This document shows positions 18,495-27,219 of a DNA stretch of 52,243 bases, piece after piece. Below the pieces are notes generated by a model that saw only the letters and a list, made by a program, of their open reading frames with translations, was not told the DNA's origin and did not search any database. The position numbers and the translations under genes were made by a program. The stretch is from an uncultured Pseudomonadota bacterium (GTDB taxonomy: Bacteria > SAR324 > NAC60-12), in assembly GCA_913052275.1 (NCBI GenBank), contig CAJXDX010000001.1, positions 1 through 52,243 of the forward strand. Direction: 5' to 3'. How positions within the stretch are numbered: the first letter of the stretch is position 1; each line of letters begins with the position of its first letter.

Positions 18495-19562
18495 TTATTT
18501 TGAATTCTTCAGAGATGATTTTGAGTGATTATAACCAGTTAAGAAATAACTGGATGGTGAGGCCATCTTAACAGCCATCTTGATTGACTCTATCATAGAA
18601 CTTGGATTAGCCTCCATTTTTGGAGCAAGCTGGAAAGCAGTCCCATGGTCAGGGGATGTTCTAATAACAGGCAATCCTAATGTTATATTTACTGCACGAT
18701 CAAATCCGTACAATTTCAGAGGGATCAATGCCTGGTCGTGATACAGTGCAACTACTGCGTCAAACATTCCTTTTCGATGTTCCAGGAAAATAGTATCCGG
18801 AGGAAAAGGTCCTTCACATAGCAGACTTTTTTTGCGAGCAAGTTCCAATGCAGGAAGAATGATTTGATTTTCTTCATCACCAAATAACCCCTTTTCTCCT
18901 GCATGTGGATTAAGCCCTGCAATACCAAGCTTAGGATTCGGAATCCCCATTCTTCTAAGTCCAGAATCAGTAATCTCAATTACTTCAAGTATCAATTCTG
19001 GTGTAAGTGAATCCAGAGCTTGACGTAAAGACATGTGAAGCGTTACCATTGAAGCTCTTAGATCATCTACTGCCAGCATCATCACAGAGCGGGCCCCGTT
19101 GCTGTAGTGTGAAATGATTTCTGTGTGTCCCGGGAAATTATGCCCTGCTGAAAAAAGTGCCTCCTTGGAAAGCGGGGCTGTTACAATAGCATCAATTGTT
19201 TTATTATTTGCCCATAGTATGGCGTTGTGAACAAATTTAAATGCTGATTGCCCGCCCCATGAGGAACACAAACCCAGTTCCCACTTTCGATTTTTTTTGA
19301 CTGGTAAATCGACCACAGGAATGCAAAAAGAATCATTAAGCTTTTCAATAGGCAAATTATGTTTTTTGGGAATTGGCTTGTATGAGAAAGGAGCCCCAAC
19401 TGCTTTATTGATTTCTTTTATGATTTCGATATCACCAAAAATCAAAGGCTTCCATTCATGAAAGGGATGAAGGTAATGGAGGGCACGTATCAAAACTTCC
19501 GGACCAATCCCGTTTGGATCACCCATTGTAAAACCAATTTTGATTTCTGATTCCTTTGGCAT
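18495..19562 (-). CDS. pdxA: 4-hydroxythreonine-4-phosphate dehydrogenase
   Basis: PdxA oxidises 4-phosphohydroxy-L-threonine in DXP-dependent pyridoxal phosphate synthesis. The reading frame is open further upstream to 19673, but the extra 37 residues are Ser/Thr/Pro-rich, unlike the family, and would overlap the divergent SDR gene. ATG 19562 places the conserved IKIGFTMGDPNGIGPEV at the start. Other family motifs are APLSKEALFSAGHNFPGHTE, GLNPHAGEKGLFG, ALYHDQALIPLK and SPDHGTAF, which include the metal-binding His residues. The product of 355 residues is slightly longer than typical. serC, which makes its substrate, lies 2 kb away. Confidence 0.94.
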   Translation of the reverse strand: MPKESEIKIGFTMGDPNGIGPEVLIRALHYLHPFHEWKPLIFGDIEIIKEINKAVGAPFSYKPIPKKHNLPIEKLNDSFCIPVVDLPVKKNRKWELGLCSSWGGQSAFKFVHNAILWANNKTIDAIVTAPLSKEALFSAGHNFPGHTEIISHYSNGARSVMMLAVDDLRASMVTLHMSLRQALDSLTPELILEVIEITDSGLRRMGIPNPKLGIAGLNPHAGEKGLFGDEENQIILPALELARKKSLLCEGPFPPDTIFLEHRKGMFDAVVALYHDQALIPLKLYGFDRAVNITLGLPVIRTSPDHGTAFQLAPKMEANPSSMIESIKMAVKMASPSSYFLTGYNHSKSSLKNSK

Positions 19563-19584
19563 TTTTAATCTTTGTGAATAGTTT

Positions 19585-20316
19585 ATGGATTTAGAGAATA
19601 AAGTAGCCCTTGTAACCGGAGCAGGAGTTCGTATTGGACAAGCAGTAGCAGTGAAACTGGGACAACTTGGCATGCGTTTGGTGATACATTATCATCACTC
19701 TGAAGAAGGAGCAAAACAAACAATTCAAAAGCTTCCAGGAAAAAAGTCCAGACACCTGGTTCTTCAAGCGGATTTGAAGGACGTTTCCGCAATCAAAGAA
19801 CTTGTACATAAAGCTGAAAAGCAGGCCGGTCCTGTATCGGTACTGGTTAACAATGCAGCAGAATTTTTCCCTACTCCATTATTTTCCGTAGCTGAAGAAG
19901 AATGGGATCATCTTTTAGCACTAAATTTAAAAGCACCCTTCTTTTTATCACAAGCTTTAGGGGAAATTATGAAATCTTCTGGAGAAGGAAAAATCATCAA
20001 TATGGTAGATGTCTCTGCTGAACGCCCATGGAAAAGTTTTCTGCCATATTGTGCTTCAAAAGCTGCTTTGATTTCATTGACCAGGGGTTTGGCACGTGCA
20101 TTATCACCTGAAGTACAGGTTAACGGAATTGCTCCGGGAACAGTTTTGCCTCCTCCCGAACATATTGAGATGGACTTAACTGCATCTGTTGAAAACAGCC
20201 TGCTTAAGCGCATTGGTAAAGTAGAAGATATTGTGCAGGCAGTTGAATATTTGCTACAATCTGACTTTGTAACTGGAACAATCCTTCCTGTTGATGGTGG
20301 ACGTTCTATTTATTGA
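19585..20316 (+). CDS. pteridine-reductase-like short-chain dehydrogenase
   Basis: This 243-residue Rossmann-fold SDR carries TGAGVRIG in place of the usual TGxxxGIG. The Arg there is characteristic of NADPH-dependent pteridine reductases such as FolM/PTR1. It also has NNAAEFFPTPL, the active-site residues Tyr155-x3-Lys159 (YCASK) and a C-terminal VTGTILPVDGG. A role in reducing dihydropterins (tetrahydromonapterin or folate metabolism) is likely but not proven. Its ATG is only 22 bases from the divergent pdxA start. The following htrA-like gene begins nine bases after its stop, so the two probably share a transcript. Confidence 0.82.
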   Translation: MDLENKVALVTGAGVRIGQAVAVKLGQLGMRLVIHYHHSEEGAKQTIQKLPGKKSRHLVLQADLKDVSAIKELVHKAEKQAGPVSVLVNNAAEFFPTPLFSVAEEEWDHLLALNLKAPFFLSQALGEIMKSSGEGKIINMVDVSAERPWKSFLPYCASKAALISLTRGLARALSPEVQVNGIAPGTVLPPPEHIEMDLTASVENSLLKRIGKVEDIVQAVEYLLQSDFVTGTILPVDGGRSIY

Positions 20317-20325
20317 AGCAATTTT

Positions 20326-21402
20326 TTGATTAAATATATGATTATTCAAAAATTTATTACCCTGATAATTGTTCTTAATCTTTACTTATACTCTGCCTAT
20401 GGAGTTTCACGTTTTTCAGTAGAAGAGCAGGAAAACATCAGGATATATGAAAAAAGCAGTAGAGCGGTTGTTAATATCAGCAATATTGGTCTAAACTACG
20501 ATTTTTTTTACCGGGCTATTCCTGCCGAATCCGGATCGGGAACCGGATTTATAATTGATGATTCTGGAACAATTGTTACGAATTATCATGTTGTGGAAAA
20601 TGCCAGTAAACTGATTATCACTCTATCAGACAATAGTCAATGGCCCGGGGAACTTATAGGCGCAGACCCAAACAACGACCTGGCTGTAATACGAATTGAT
20701 GCACCTTCCAGCAGTTATGAATATCTCGCATTTTCAAGTTCAAGAGACATTGTTGTTGGCCAGAAAGTATTGGCACTGGGAAATCCTTTTGGATTAAGAC
20801 TGACTTTGACAACAGGAATAATAAGTGCTTTGGGTCGTACCATTGCCGCAAAAAACGGGCGTAAAATTGAAGGGATCATTCAGACTGATGCAGCAATAAA
20901 TCCAGGTAATTCTGGCGGTCCTTTACTGGATTCAGAAGGTAAAGTAATTGGGATTAATACCGCAATTATAGGTACTTCTGGCAGTGTGGGTATTGGATTT
21001 GCCGTGCCAAGCGACACAGCGCTGAGGATTCTTCCGGATTTACTGGAATACGGATATGTCCGTCGCCCGTGGCTGGGAATTGAGCCGATACCGACTGTTT
21101 ATCTTCAAAGGATAGGAATTGATGTACCTGAAGGTCTGCTGATTGCCAGAGTTGTGAAAGGAGCTTCTGCAGACCAGGCCGGATTGCTTGGTGCTACCAA
21201 AACAGTCAAAGTGGGGAATTACAAAATTCCATGGGGTGGTGACATTATCACACATATCAATCAAACCAAGGTTACTACAATGGAAGATTTGGCACAGCAA
21301 ATAGAAACACGCAGATCTGGAGATGCAATCAATATTAAGTTAATCCGCAATGAACGTGTGCTCTCCATTAAGGTTGAGTTGTTTTTAAGACCAAGATCTT
21401 AA
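20326..21402 (+). CDS. HtrA/DegS-like periplasmic serine protease
   Basis: This trypsin-like protease has one PDZ domain and probably acts on misfolded or regulatory envelope proteins. A hydrophobic N-terminal signal or anchor (FITLIIVLNLYLYSAYG) precedes the protease domain, with catalytic His88 (NYHVVENA), Asp118 (NNDLAVI) and Ser196 (NPGNSGGPLLD). The PDZ domain spans about 255-350 (RPWLGIEPIP, GLLIARVVKGASADQAGLL). One PDZ and a short length (358 aa) resemble DegS more than DegP. The second Met (residue 5) is an alternative start. It follows the SDR gene by nine bases. Confidence 0.92.
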   Translation: MIKYMIIQKFITLIIVLNLYLYSAYGVSRFSVEEQENIRIYEKSSRAVVNISNIGLNYDFFYRAIPAESGSGTGFIIDDSGTIVTNYHVVENASKLIITLSDNSQWPGELIGADPNNDLAVIRIDAPSSSYEYLAFSSSRDIVVGQKVLALGNPFGLRLTLTTGIISALGRTIAAKNGRKIEGIIQTDAAINPGNSGGPLLDSEGKVIGINTAIIGTSGSVGIGFAVPSDTALRILPDLLEYGYVRRPWLGIEPIPTVYLQRIGIDVPEGLLIARVVKGASADQAGLLGATKTVKVGNYKIPWGGDIITHINQTKVTTMEDLAQQIETRRSGDAINIKLIRNERVLSIKVELFLRPRS

Positions 21403-21493
21403 TTAAATTTTTATTCCTTCCTGATCAAATTTTCCTTAAACTACCCTTTAAGTTAAATTACACAATTAATTTCAGTAGTACTTTAATAAAAAA

Positions 21494-22582
21494 ATGACTA
21501 ATCGTATTTACAATTTTGGAGCAGGGCCGGCAATGATCCCTACTCCGGTAATGCTGAAAATTCAGCAGGAATTTCTGGATTATCATGGGCTGGGGGCTTC
21601 AATTGTTGAACTCAGTCACAGGCTTCCATTATTTAAGGAGATACTTGATGAAGCAGAATCAATTTTCAGGGAATTGACAGGTCTTCCTGACAACTACAGA
21701 CTAATGTTTATGCATGGTGGTGCACAGATGCAGTTTTCTGCGGTTCCGCTTAATTTAATGGCCCGCAAGTCACACAAAGGCTCTTACTTCATTACAGGAA
21801 GGTGGGGAACTCTGGCTGAAAAAGAGGCACGCCGTTATGGCAAAACGGAGGTGCTTGCGGACGGAAAAGAGTTTGAATACAGGAGAATACCGGATTATGA
21901 CATCAGTATGCTTGATCAAAATACCAGTTATGTTCACCTGACATCAAACAACACGCTCTATGGAACGCGCTGGCACAAATTTCCATACACAAATGACATT
22001 CCTCTTGTAGCTGACTCTACTTCGGACATCTTATCCAGGGAAATGGATTATTCTCTTTTTGGAGTTGTTTATGCCGGCCTGCAAAAAAATCTTGGCATTC
22101 CCGGTACTGCTTTGGTAGTTGTTCGTGAAGACTTGCTGGGTAACGCACTTCCGGAAACACCGAAACTGCTTGATTATTCACTTATCGATGAATCACAGTC
22201 TATTCTAAATACAATAAATGTATTTGCAGTTTACGTGGCACGTTTAGTTTTAGAATGGGTAAAAGAGCAGGGGGGAATTCCGGAAATGGAAAAACTTGCA
22301 GAACAAAAATCCGGACTTTTATATCAGATACTTGATGACTCTGATTTTTATATTGCTGTTGCTCATCCGGATCACCGCTCTACTATGAATGTTACCTTTC
22401 ACTTTGGGCAGGAAAAACTGCTCCATAAATTTTTATCAGAATCAGAAAAAGAAGGGTTATTTGCTCTCAAAGGACATGCCTCAGTAGGAGGAGTCAGGGC
22501 TTCAATATACAATGCCATGCCTCTGGATGGTGTTAAACAACTGGCTGATTTTATGAAGGAATTCGAACGGAAAAACGGCTAG
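21494..22582 (+). CDS. serC: phosphoserine aminotransferase
   Basis: SerC transaminates 3-phosphohydroxypyruvate in serine synthesis and 3-hydroxy-4-phosphohydroxy-2-oxobutanoate in vitamin B6 synthesis. The 362-residue protein shows the class V aminotransferase pattern NFGAGPAMIPTPVM, SIVELSHRLPLF, FMHGGAQMQFSAVPLNL and ADSTSDILSRE. The PLP lysine is in YAGLQKNLGIPG, and VGGVRASIYNAMP lies near the C-terminus. It shares the palindrome CTAG (22579-22582) with the converging HNH gene, so the two stop codons overlap. Confidence 0.96.
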   Translation: MTNRIYNFGAGPAMIPTPVMLKIQQEFLDYHGLGASIVELSHRLPLFKEILDEAESIFRELTGLPDNYRLMFMHGGAQMQFSAVPLNLMARKSHKGSYFITGRWGTLAEKEARRYGKTEVLADGKEFEYRRIPDYDISMLDQNTSYVHLTSNNTLYGTRWHKFPYTNDIPLVADSTSDILSREMDYSLFGVVYAGLQKNLGIPGTALVVVREDLLGNALPETPKLLDYSLIDESQSILNTINVFAVYVARLVLEWVKEQGGIPEMEKLAEQKSGLLYQILDDSDFYIAVAHPDHRSTMNVTFHFGQEKLLHKFLSESEKEGLFALKGHASVGGVRASIYNAMPLDGVKQLADFMKEFERKNG

Positions 22583-23130
22583 GCGGCTTTGGCCTGATTT
22601 ATCTTTACCAGATGACTTGGCCATTGCAAATATTCCTGCCAGCAGGAGTCTGGAATCTGGATATGAAGTGTTTTGGCTATATTAACCATTTGCCAGTAAT
22701 TTGGCTCATACGGAGTCTTGGAAGGCGGTACAATGTTTGCTCCCTTGCTTAAATTACATTTCAGGCAAGCTGCTACAACATTTTTCCAACGTAGTCTTCC
22801 TCCCAGACTTTTGGGGATGACATGATCTACAGTAAGATGTTCAGATGAGAAGTGTCGCATGCAATATTGACAATGAAAACGGTCCCGCAGGAAGACATTA
22901 CGACGAGTAAAGTTAACAGTTCCTTTCTGATGATGATATCGATTCATCATTACCACACTGGGAACCGGAATGGATATGTGCTGTGAATGGCATATCCAGT
23001 CGTCATAAGAACGTAAAACAGTCACCTTCTCCAGAAAAAGGGCTTTAATTGCCTGCTGCCAGGTAAGTGTGCTCAGCGGCCATAAGGTCAACGGATTCCC
23101 ATCCTGGTTCAGTAAAAGAACTTCTCTCAT
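22579..23130 (-). CDS. HNH nuclease-family protein
   Basis: The 183-residue protein has an N-terminal domain of about 70 residues (VLLLNQDGNPLTLWPLSTLTW) and an intact zinc-bound HNH core. The core shows Cys87-x2-Cys90 (CQYC), Asp102-His103 (VDHVIPKSLGG) and Cys122-x2-Cys125-Asn126 (CLKCN). Proteins of this size and layout are widespread as stand-alone chromosomal genes, often of unproven function. Nothing around it (toxin, immunity, restriction or intron features) suggests a mobile context. It converges on serC and lies 27 bases downstream of acnA on the same strand. Confidence 0.85.
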   Translation of the reverse strand: MREVLLLNQDGNPLTLWPLSTLTWQQAIKALFLEKVTVLRSYDDWICHSQHISIPVPSVVMMNRYHHQKGTVNFTRRNVFLRDRFHCQYCMRHFSSEHLTVDHVIPKSLGGRLRWKNVVAACLKCNLSKGANIVPPSKTPYEPNYWQMVNIAKTLHIQIPDSCWQEYLQWPSHLVKINQAKAA

Positions 23131-23156
23131 ATTGAAATAGATTTAAAAATGATTGT

Positions 23157-25850
23157 TTAATTAATCATATCCTGCTTATTTTCACGCATGAATTTTCTCA
23201 AAACAGTATGTAAAATACCACCATTTTTGTAATATTCAATTTCAACCTGCGTATCCAGGCGGCAAGTTACAGGAATTTTTTGATCTCCAGCCTGTAAAAT
23301 CAAATCCTGACCAGGCACGAGATTATCATTCAATCCCAATACAGCATATTCTTCCTCACCACTCAAACCAAGCGATTTATGTGTTTGATTATCTTTGAAC
23401 TGAAGAGGGAGTACTCCCATTCCTACCAGATTTGAACGGTGTATCCTTTCAAAACTTGATGCAGCCACAGCTTTGACTCCAAGCAATGAGGTCCCTTTTG
23501 CTGCCCAGTCACGAGATGAACCTGTACCATATTCTTCACCTGCCAGAACAATAAGAGGGGTGCCGGTCTCCATGTATTTTAACGATGCTTCGTAAATTGA
23601 AGTTATTTCTCCTGATGGAATCAGTTTAGTAAATCCTCCTTCATGTTCGGGCACCAACTCATTACGTAAACGTATATTCGCAAAAGTTCCGCGTGTCATT
23701 ACTCTGTCATTTCCGCGGCGGGAACCATAAGAATTAAAATCATTTTTTGCAGTCCCATTTTCCAGCAAGTATTTCCCTGCAGGACTTTCTGGAGAAAACG
23801 CTCCTGCGGGTGAAATATGGTCTGTAGTAACTGAGTCACCAAGTTTTGCTAAAACTCTTGCACCAGTGATGTCCTTTACTGGTTTAGTTTCAAGTCCCAT
23901 ATTTTTGAAAAAAGGGGGATTCTGTATATACGTGGAAGATTCGTTCCACTGAAAAACTTCTCCGGCTGGTGCTTCAATGGCATTCCACATTGGGGAACTT
24001 TTATCTGCACTGTCATATTCTTTCAGGTACATTTCACTGGAAATAAGTTTTTCAGCATTCTTAATCGCTTCATTACTTGGCCAAATATCTTTAAGATAAA
24101 CTGGTTGTCCATTGTCTCCAATCCCGAGAGGATCATTATTGAAGTCATGATTTACACTACCAGCGATTGCATAGGCAACCACAAGCGGCGGACTGGCCAG
24201 ATAATTTGCCTTTACATGCTGATTGATCCTTCCTTCAAAGTTTCTATTGCCTGACAACACAGATGCAACTATTAGATCTCCCTCGTTAATCGCATTAACA
24301 ATCTTCTCTGGAAGTGGTCCTGAGTTGCCAATGCATGTGGTGCATCCAAAGCCCACTGTGTGAAAACCAAGTGCATCAAGGGACTCATCCAGTAGTGAAG
24401 CTTTAAGGTAATCTGATACTACACGTGAACCGGGTCCAAGAGAGGTTTTAACCCATGGTTTTCGTTTCAATCCTTTTTCAACTGCTTTTTTTGCCAAAAG
24501 ACCAGCAGCAAGCATCACTGAAGGATTGCTGGTGTTTGTGCAGGACGTGATAGCCGCAATTACTACTGATCCATGTGTTAACTTTTCTGATGCAATTCCT
24601 TCTAGTGGAATAGCAGTTTCGAGTTTATCTGCACTCAATTCAAAACCACCATCACTTCTATTAGAACGCAGAGTTTTTTGCCATGTAGGTTTCATCAATG
24701 AAAGCCTGACACGATCCTGAGGACGTTTTGGTCCGGCAAGAGAAGGTTCAACTGTTGAAAGATCAAGCTCTAAAGAATCAGAAAATTCAGGGTCGAGAGT
24801 TTCACTTGTCCGGAAGAGTCCCTGTGTTTTGCAGTATCGCTCTACTCTCTGAACAAGTGATTCTGGGCGCCCGGTACCACGCAAATAAGTTAAAGTCTCC
24901 TCATCAACCGGGAAAAAACCCATGGTTGCTCCATATTCCGGAGCCATGTTTGAAAGAGTTGCCCGGTCAGCTAATTTCAGATTATTTAAACCGGGTCCGA
25001 AAAATTCAACAAATTTTTCCACTACCCCTTTTTGACGCAGCATCTCCACAACGCGCAGCACCAAATCAGTAGCTGTTGTGCCTTCTCTCAGTTTACCCTG
25101 CAAACGGAAACCGATTACTTCAGGTATCAGCATATAGATCGGCTGCCCTAGCATTACCGATTCTGCCTCTATTCCTCCTACTCCCCATCCCATAACCCCA
25201 AGGCCGTTTATCATTGTTGTGTGAGAGTCTGTACCAACAAGTGTGTCCGGAAAACAAACTCCATTTCTAAATTGAACAACACTTGCCACAGTTTCCAGAT
25301 TTACCTGATGTACAATTCCTACACCTGGAGGGTAGACATTAAAATTGTCGAATGCCTGCTTGCCCCATTTGAGAAATTCATAACGTTCGCGATTACGTTT
25401 AAACTCAATATCCATATTACTTTTGAGAGCATCAGAACTTCCAAAAACATCGACTTGTATTGAGTGATCAATTACCAAATCAACAGGCACACGAGGGTTA
25501 ATAACTGCGGGGTCACCATCCATTTCAACCACAGCGGATCTAAGAGCAGCAAGATCAACAACTGCAGGCACACCGGTAAAATCCTGTAAAATGACACGCG
25601 CAGGCCTGTATGGAATTTCTTCAGATGACTTTTCTGAAGCATTCCAGTTAGCCAGTAAATTCACATCCTCAGTATTAGATTTTGACTCTTCAACATTTCG
25701 AAGGGCCTGTTCCAGTAAAATACGGATAGAAAACGGAAGAGTGTCAATGGGTCCTACACCTCTTTTTTGCAGCTCTTCCAGACTGTAAATTGAAGCAGTT
25801 CCTTCCCCACTTTCGAAATCAATACGGCATCCAAAATTGTTTTGCGACAT
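23157..25850 (-). CDS. acnA: aconitate hydratase A
   Basis: This [4Fe-4S] enzyme interconverts citrate and isocitrate in the TCA cycle. I choose ATG 25850 (897 aa) over an in-frame TTG at 25871, because the family N-terminus begins close to it and the extra residues carry no motif. Signature segments are VGTDSHTTMINGLGVMGWGVGG, the cluster-ligand regions ITSCTNTSNPSVMLAAGLL and FGCTTCIGNSGPLPE, and the C-terminal swivel domain with GEEYGTGSSRDWAAKG. Length is normal. Repeated motifs lie just upstream of the start and are annotated separately. Confidence 0.97.
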   Translation of the reverse strand: MSQNNFGCRIDFESGEGTASIYSLEELQKRGVGPIDTLPFSIRILLEQALRNVEESKSNTEDVNLLANWNASEKSSEEIPYRPARVILQDFTGVPAVVDLAALRSAVVEMDGDPAVINPRVPVDLVIDHSIQVDVFGSSDALKSNMDIEFKRNRERYEFLKWGKQAFDNFNVYPPGVGIVHQVNLETVASVVQFRNGVCFPDTLVGTDSHTTMINGLGVMGWGVGGIEAESVMLGQPIYMLIPEVIGFRLQGKLREGTTATDLVLRVVEMLRQKGVVEKFVEFFGPGLNNLKLADRATLSNMAPEYGATMGFFPVDEETLTYLRGTGRPESLVQRVERYCKTQGLFRTSETLDPEFSDSLELDLSTVEPSLAGPKRPQDRVRLSLMKPTWQKTLRSNRSDGGFELSADKLETAIPLEGIASEKLTHGSVVIAAITSCTNTSNPSVMLAAGLLAKKAVEKGLKRKPWVKTSLGPGSRVVSDYLKASLLDESLDALGFHTVGFGCTTCIGNSGPLPEKIVNAINEGDLIVASVLSGNRNFEGRINQHVKANYLASPPLVVAYAIAGSVNHDFNNDPLGIGDNGQPVYLKDIWPSNEAIKNAEKLISSEMYLKEYDSADKSSPMWNAIEAPAGEVFQWNESSTYIQNPPFFKNMGLETKPVKDITGARVLAKLGDSVTTDHISPAGAFSPESPAGKYLLENGTAKNDFNSYGSRRGNDRVMTRGTFANIRLRNELVPEHEGGFTKLIPSGEITSIYEASLKYMETGTPLIVLAGEEYGTGSSRDWAAKGTSLLGVKAVAASSFERIHRSNLVGMGVLPLQFKDNQTHKSLGLSGEEEYAVLGLNDNLVPGQDLILQAGDQKIPVTCRLDTQVEIEYYKNGGILHTVLRKFMRENKQDMIN

Positions 25851-25859
25851 TACCAATAC

Positions 25860-25955
25860 AAATGCATTCAAAAAAGATTAATAAAACATGAGATAAAAAA
25901 ATGCATTCAAGCATTAATAAAAAATTGAGAATAATATATATGGAAATGTATTCAG
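25860..25955 (-). promoter_or_regulatory. repeated motif upstream of acnA, possible operator array
   Basis: Three related copies are seen on the plus strand: AAATGCATTCAA at 25860-25871 and 25899-25910 (identical) and AAATGTATTCAG at about 25944-25955 (two changes). Read toward acnA, each of the first two is preceded by TTATTAAT, so the repeated unit is about 25 bases long. Copies are spaced about 39 and 45 bases, close to four helical turns. The arrangement suits cooperative binding by a regulator. AT richness makes chance resemblance possible, and a slippage-derived tandem duplication is the main alternative. Confidence 0.4.
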
Positions 25956-26138
25956 CTTATCAGTAAATTTCAAGTTATTAGGGCTGTGTAGAAAAATTTC
26001 GGCACTAATTCAAATTGAACTTGAATGAATAACAATGGTGCTTCAATAGTTGAAAAATTCATTAAAATAAGGGATAATGCGCTCGTAATAAAAAAGCATT
26101 TCATTCAATTTATCTGTATAAAAAATAAATATTTAATC

Positions 26139-27185
26139 ATGCTGAAACCTCTATTAATAATTACCACAATTTTGTTTTTCATCGGTGGAGGAATGTATTT
26201 TTTTCATGAGGGCTCAAACTTCAATAAATCCCCAAAATACGTTCAAAGCAGTCAAAAACTTTTAAAACAGCTTGATACTAAAACTTTAGACAGAATAAAA
26301 ATCTTTGGTAATGGTTCTCAGGTTGATTTGGTCCAGCTGCAGGGAGGAGGCTGGAAAGAGCAGTCTTTAAATTACGAGGCAGATATACTTTCAATTCAGG
26401 ATTTGTTAGTAAATTTATCAAAAATAAGTTTGGGAGATTTAGTTACAGATAATCCTGATTATCATGAACGGTTCCAGCTACTTGACCCTCCGGATAATAT
26501 AGACCTGTGGGAAAAAGAACGTCATGGATTTGCATTAAACCTTTTACGTGGAGACGGGACATCAATTGTTTATTTACTGCTTGGTAAAGAACGTATTAAC
26601 GGTCCTGGGCAATATATTCGTCAAGCAGGGTCGGATAAGATTTATTTGATTCCTGAACCTTTATTAATATATTCAGAAGCGGATGATTGGCTTAGAAAAG
26701 ATTTACTTGCTCTGGAATCTAAGCATATTCAAAGACTTGATCTTCAAAAAGTAGATAACAGCTCCTATTCCATCAGCCGGGTAGATGATAAAAGCGACTG
26801 GGTAAATGAGCCTGAAAATTCAGACTTAATTGAAAAAAGCAAAATAAACAGGGCACTTAGTAGACTGGAAGATCTAACCTTTTCAAAATTATATAAAAAT
26901 GATGAAGTGACACAGGAGCTGACAGAGGGAAACTACAAAGAGGACTCTTTATCAGTTACGTTGTTTGATGGCAGTGTTTATTCATTAATCTTCAAAAAAA
27001 ATGTATCAGGTGATGAAAATTACCTGCTGAGACTGCGAATGGGAATATCACTTGAAGCATCAGGCAACCCTGATACAGATGACTCTAAACTGCGTAAGGA
27101 AATGGAAGAATTTAATCAGCGAGTGAATAGCCGTTTGTTTGAAATCAGTTCCTGGGAAGCCAAGGAACTTTTGTTCAGTGACTAA
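26139..27185 (+). CDS. membrane-anchored DUF4340-like protein
   Basis: I place the start at ATG 26139 (348 aa) because a membrane or signal segment (PLLIITTILFFIGGGMYFF) follows immediately. The longer frame from 26025 adds 38 residues of no clear character. The external part has the features of DUF4340 proteins: a beta-rich domain with LDRIKIFGNGSQVDLVQLQGGGWKE near the start, then repeats of similar layout (RLDLQKVDNSSYSISRV). DUF4340 proteins are often coupled to GldF/GldG-type ABC exporters, but none is present. It leads an operon with an RluA-family gene 34 bases on, and its function here is unknown. Confidence 0.7.
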   Translation: MLKPLLIITTILFFIGGGMYFFHEGSNFNKSPKYVQSSQKLLKQLDTKTLDRIKIFGNGSQVDLVQLQGGGWKEQSLNYEADILSIQDLLVNLSKISLGDLVTDNPDYHERFQLLDPPDNIDLWEKERHGFALNLLRGDGTSIVYLLLGKERINGPGQYIRQAGSDKIYLIPEPLLIYSEADDWLRKDLLALESKHIQRLDLQKVDNSSYSISRVDDKSDWVNEPENSDLIEKSKINRALSRLEDLTFSKLYKNDEVTQELTEGNYKEDSLSVTLFDGSVYSLIFKKNVSGDENYLLRLRMGISLEASGNPDTDDSKLRKEMEEFNQRVNSRLFEISSWEAKELLFSD

Positions 27186-27219
27186 TGAATACCAGCCTTC
27201 CCTCATATAAAAGCCTTTA

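Noticed and set aside
19563..19673. Extended N-terminus of PdxA
   Set aside because: The 37 extra residues are Ser/Thr/Pro-rich, unlike the family, and overlap the start of a solid divergent gene.
22579..23130. HNH protein as a homing endonuclease or bacteriocin
   Set aside because: No intron, intein, immunity gene or secretion signal is nearby; stand-alone HNH proteins of this type are common chromosomal genes.
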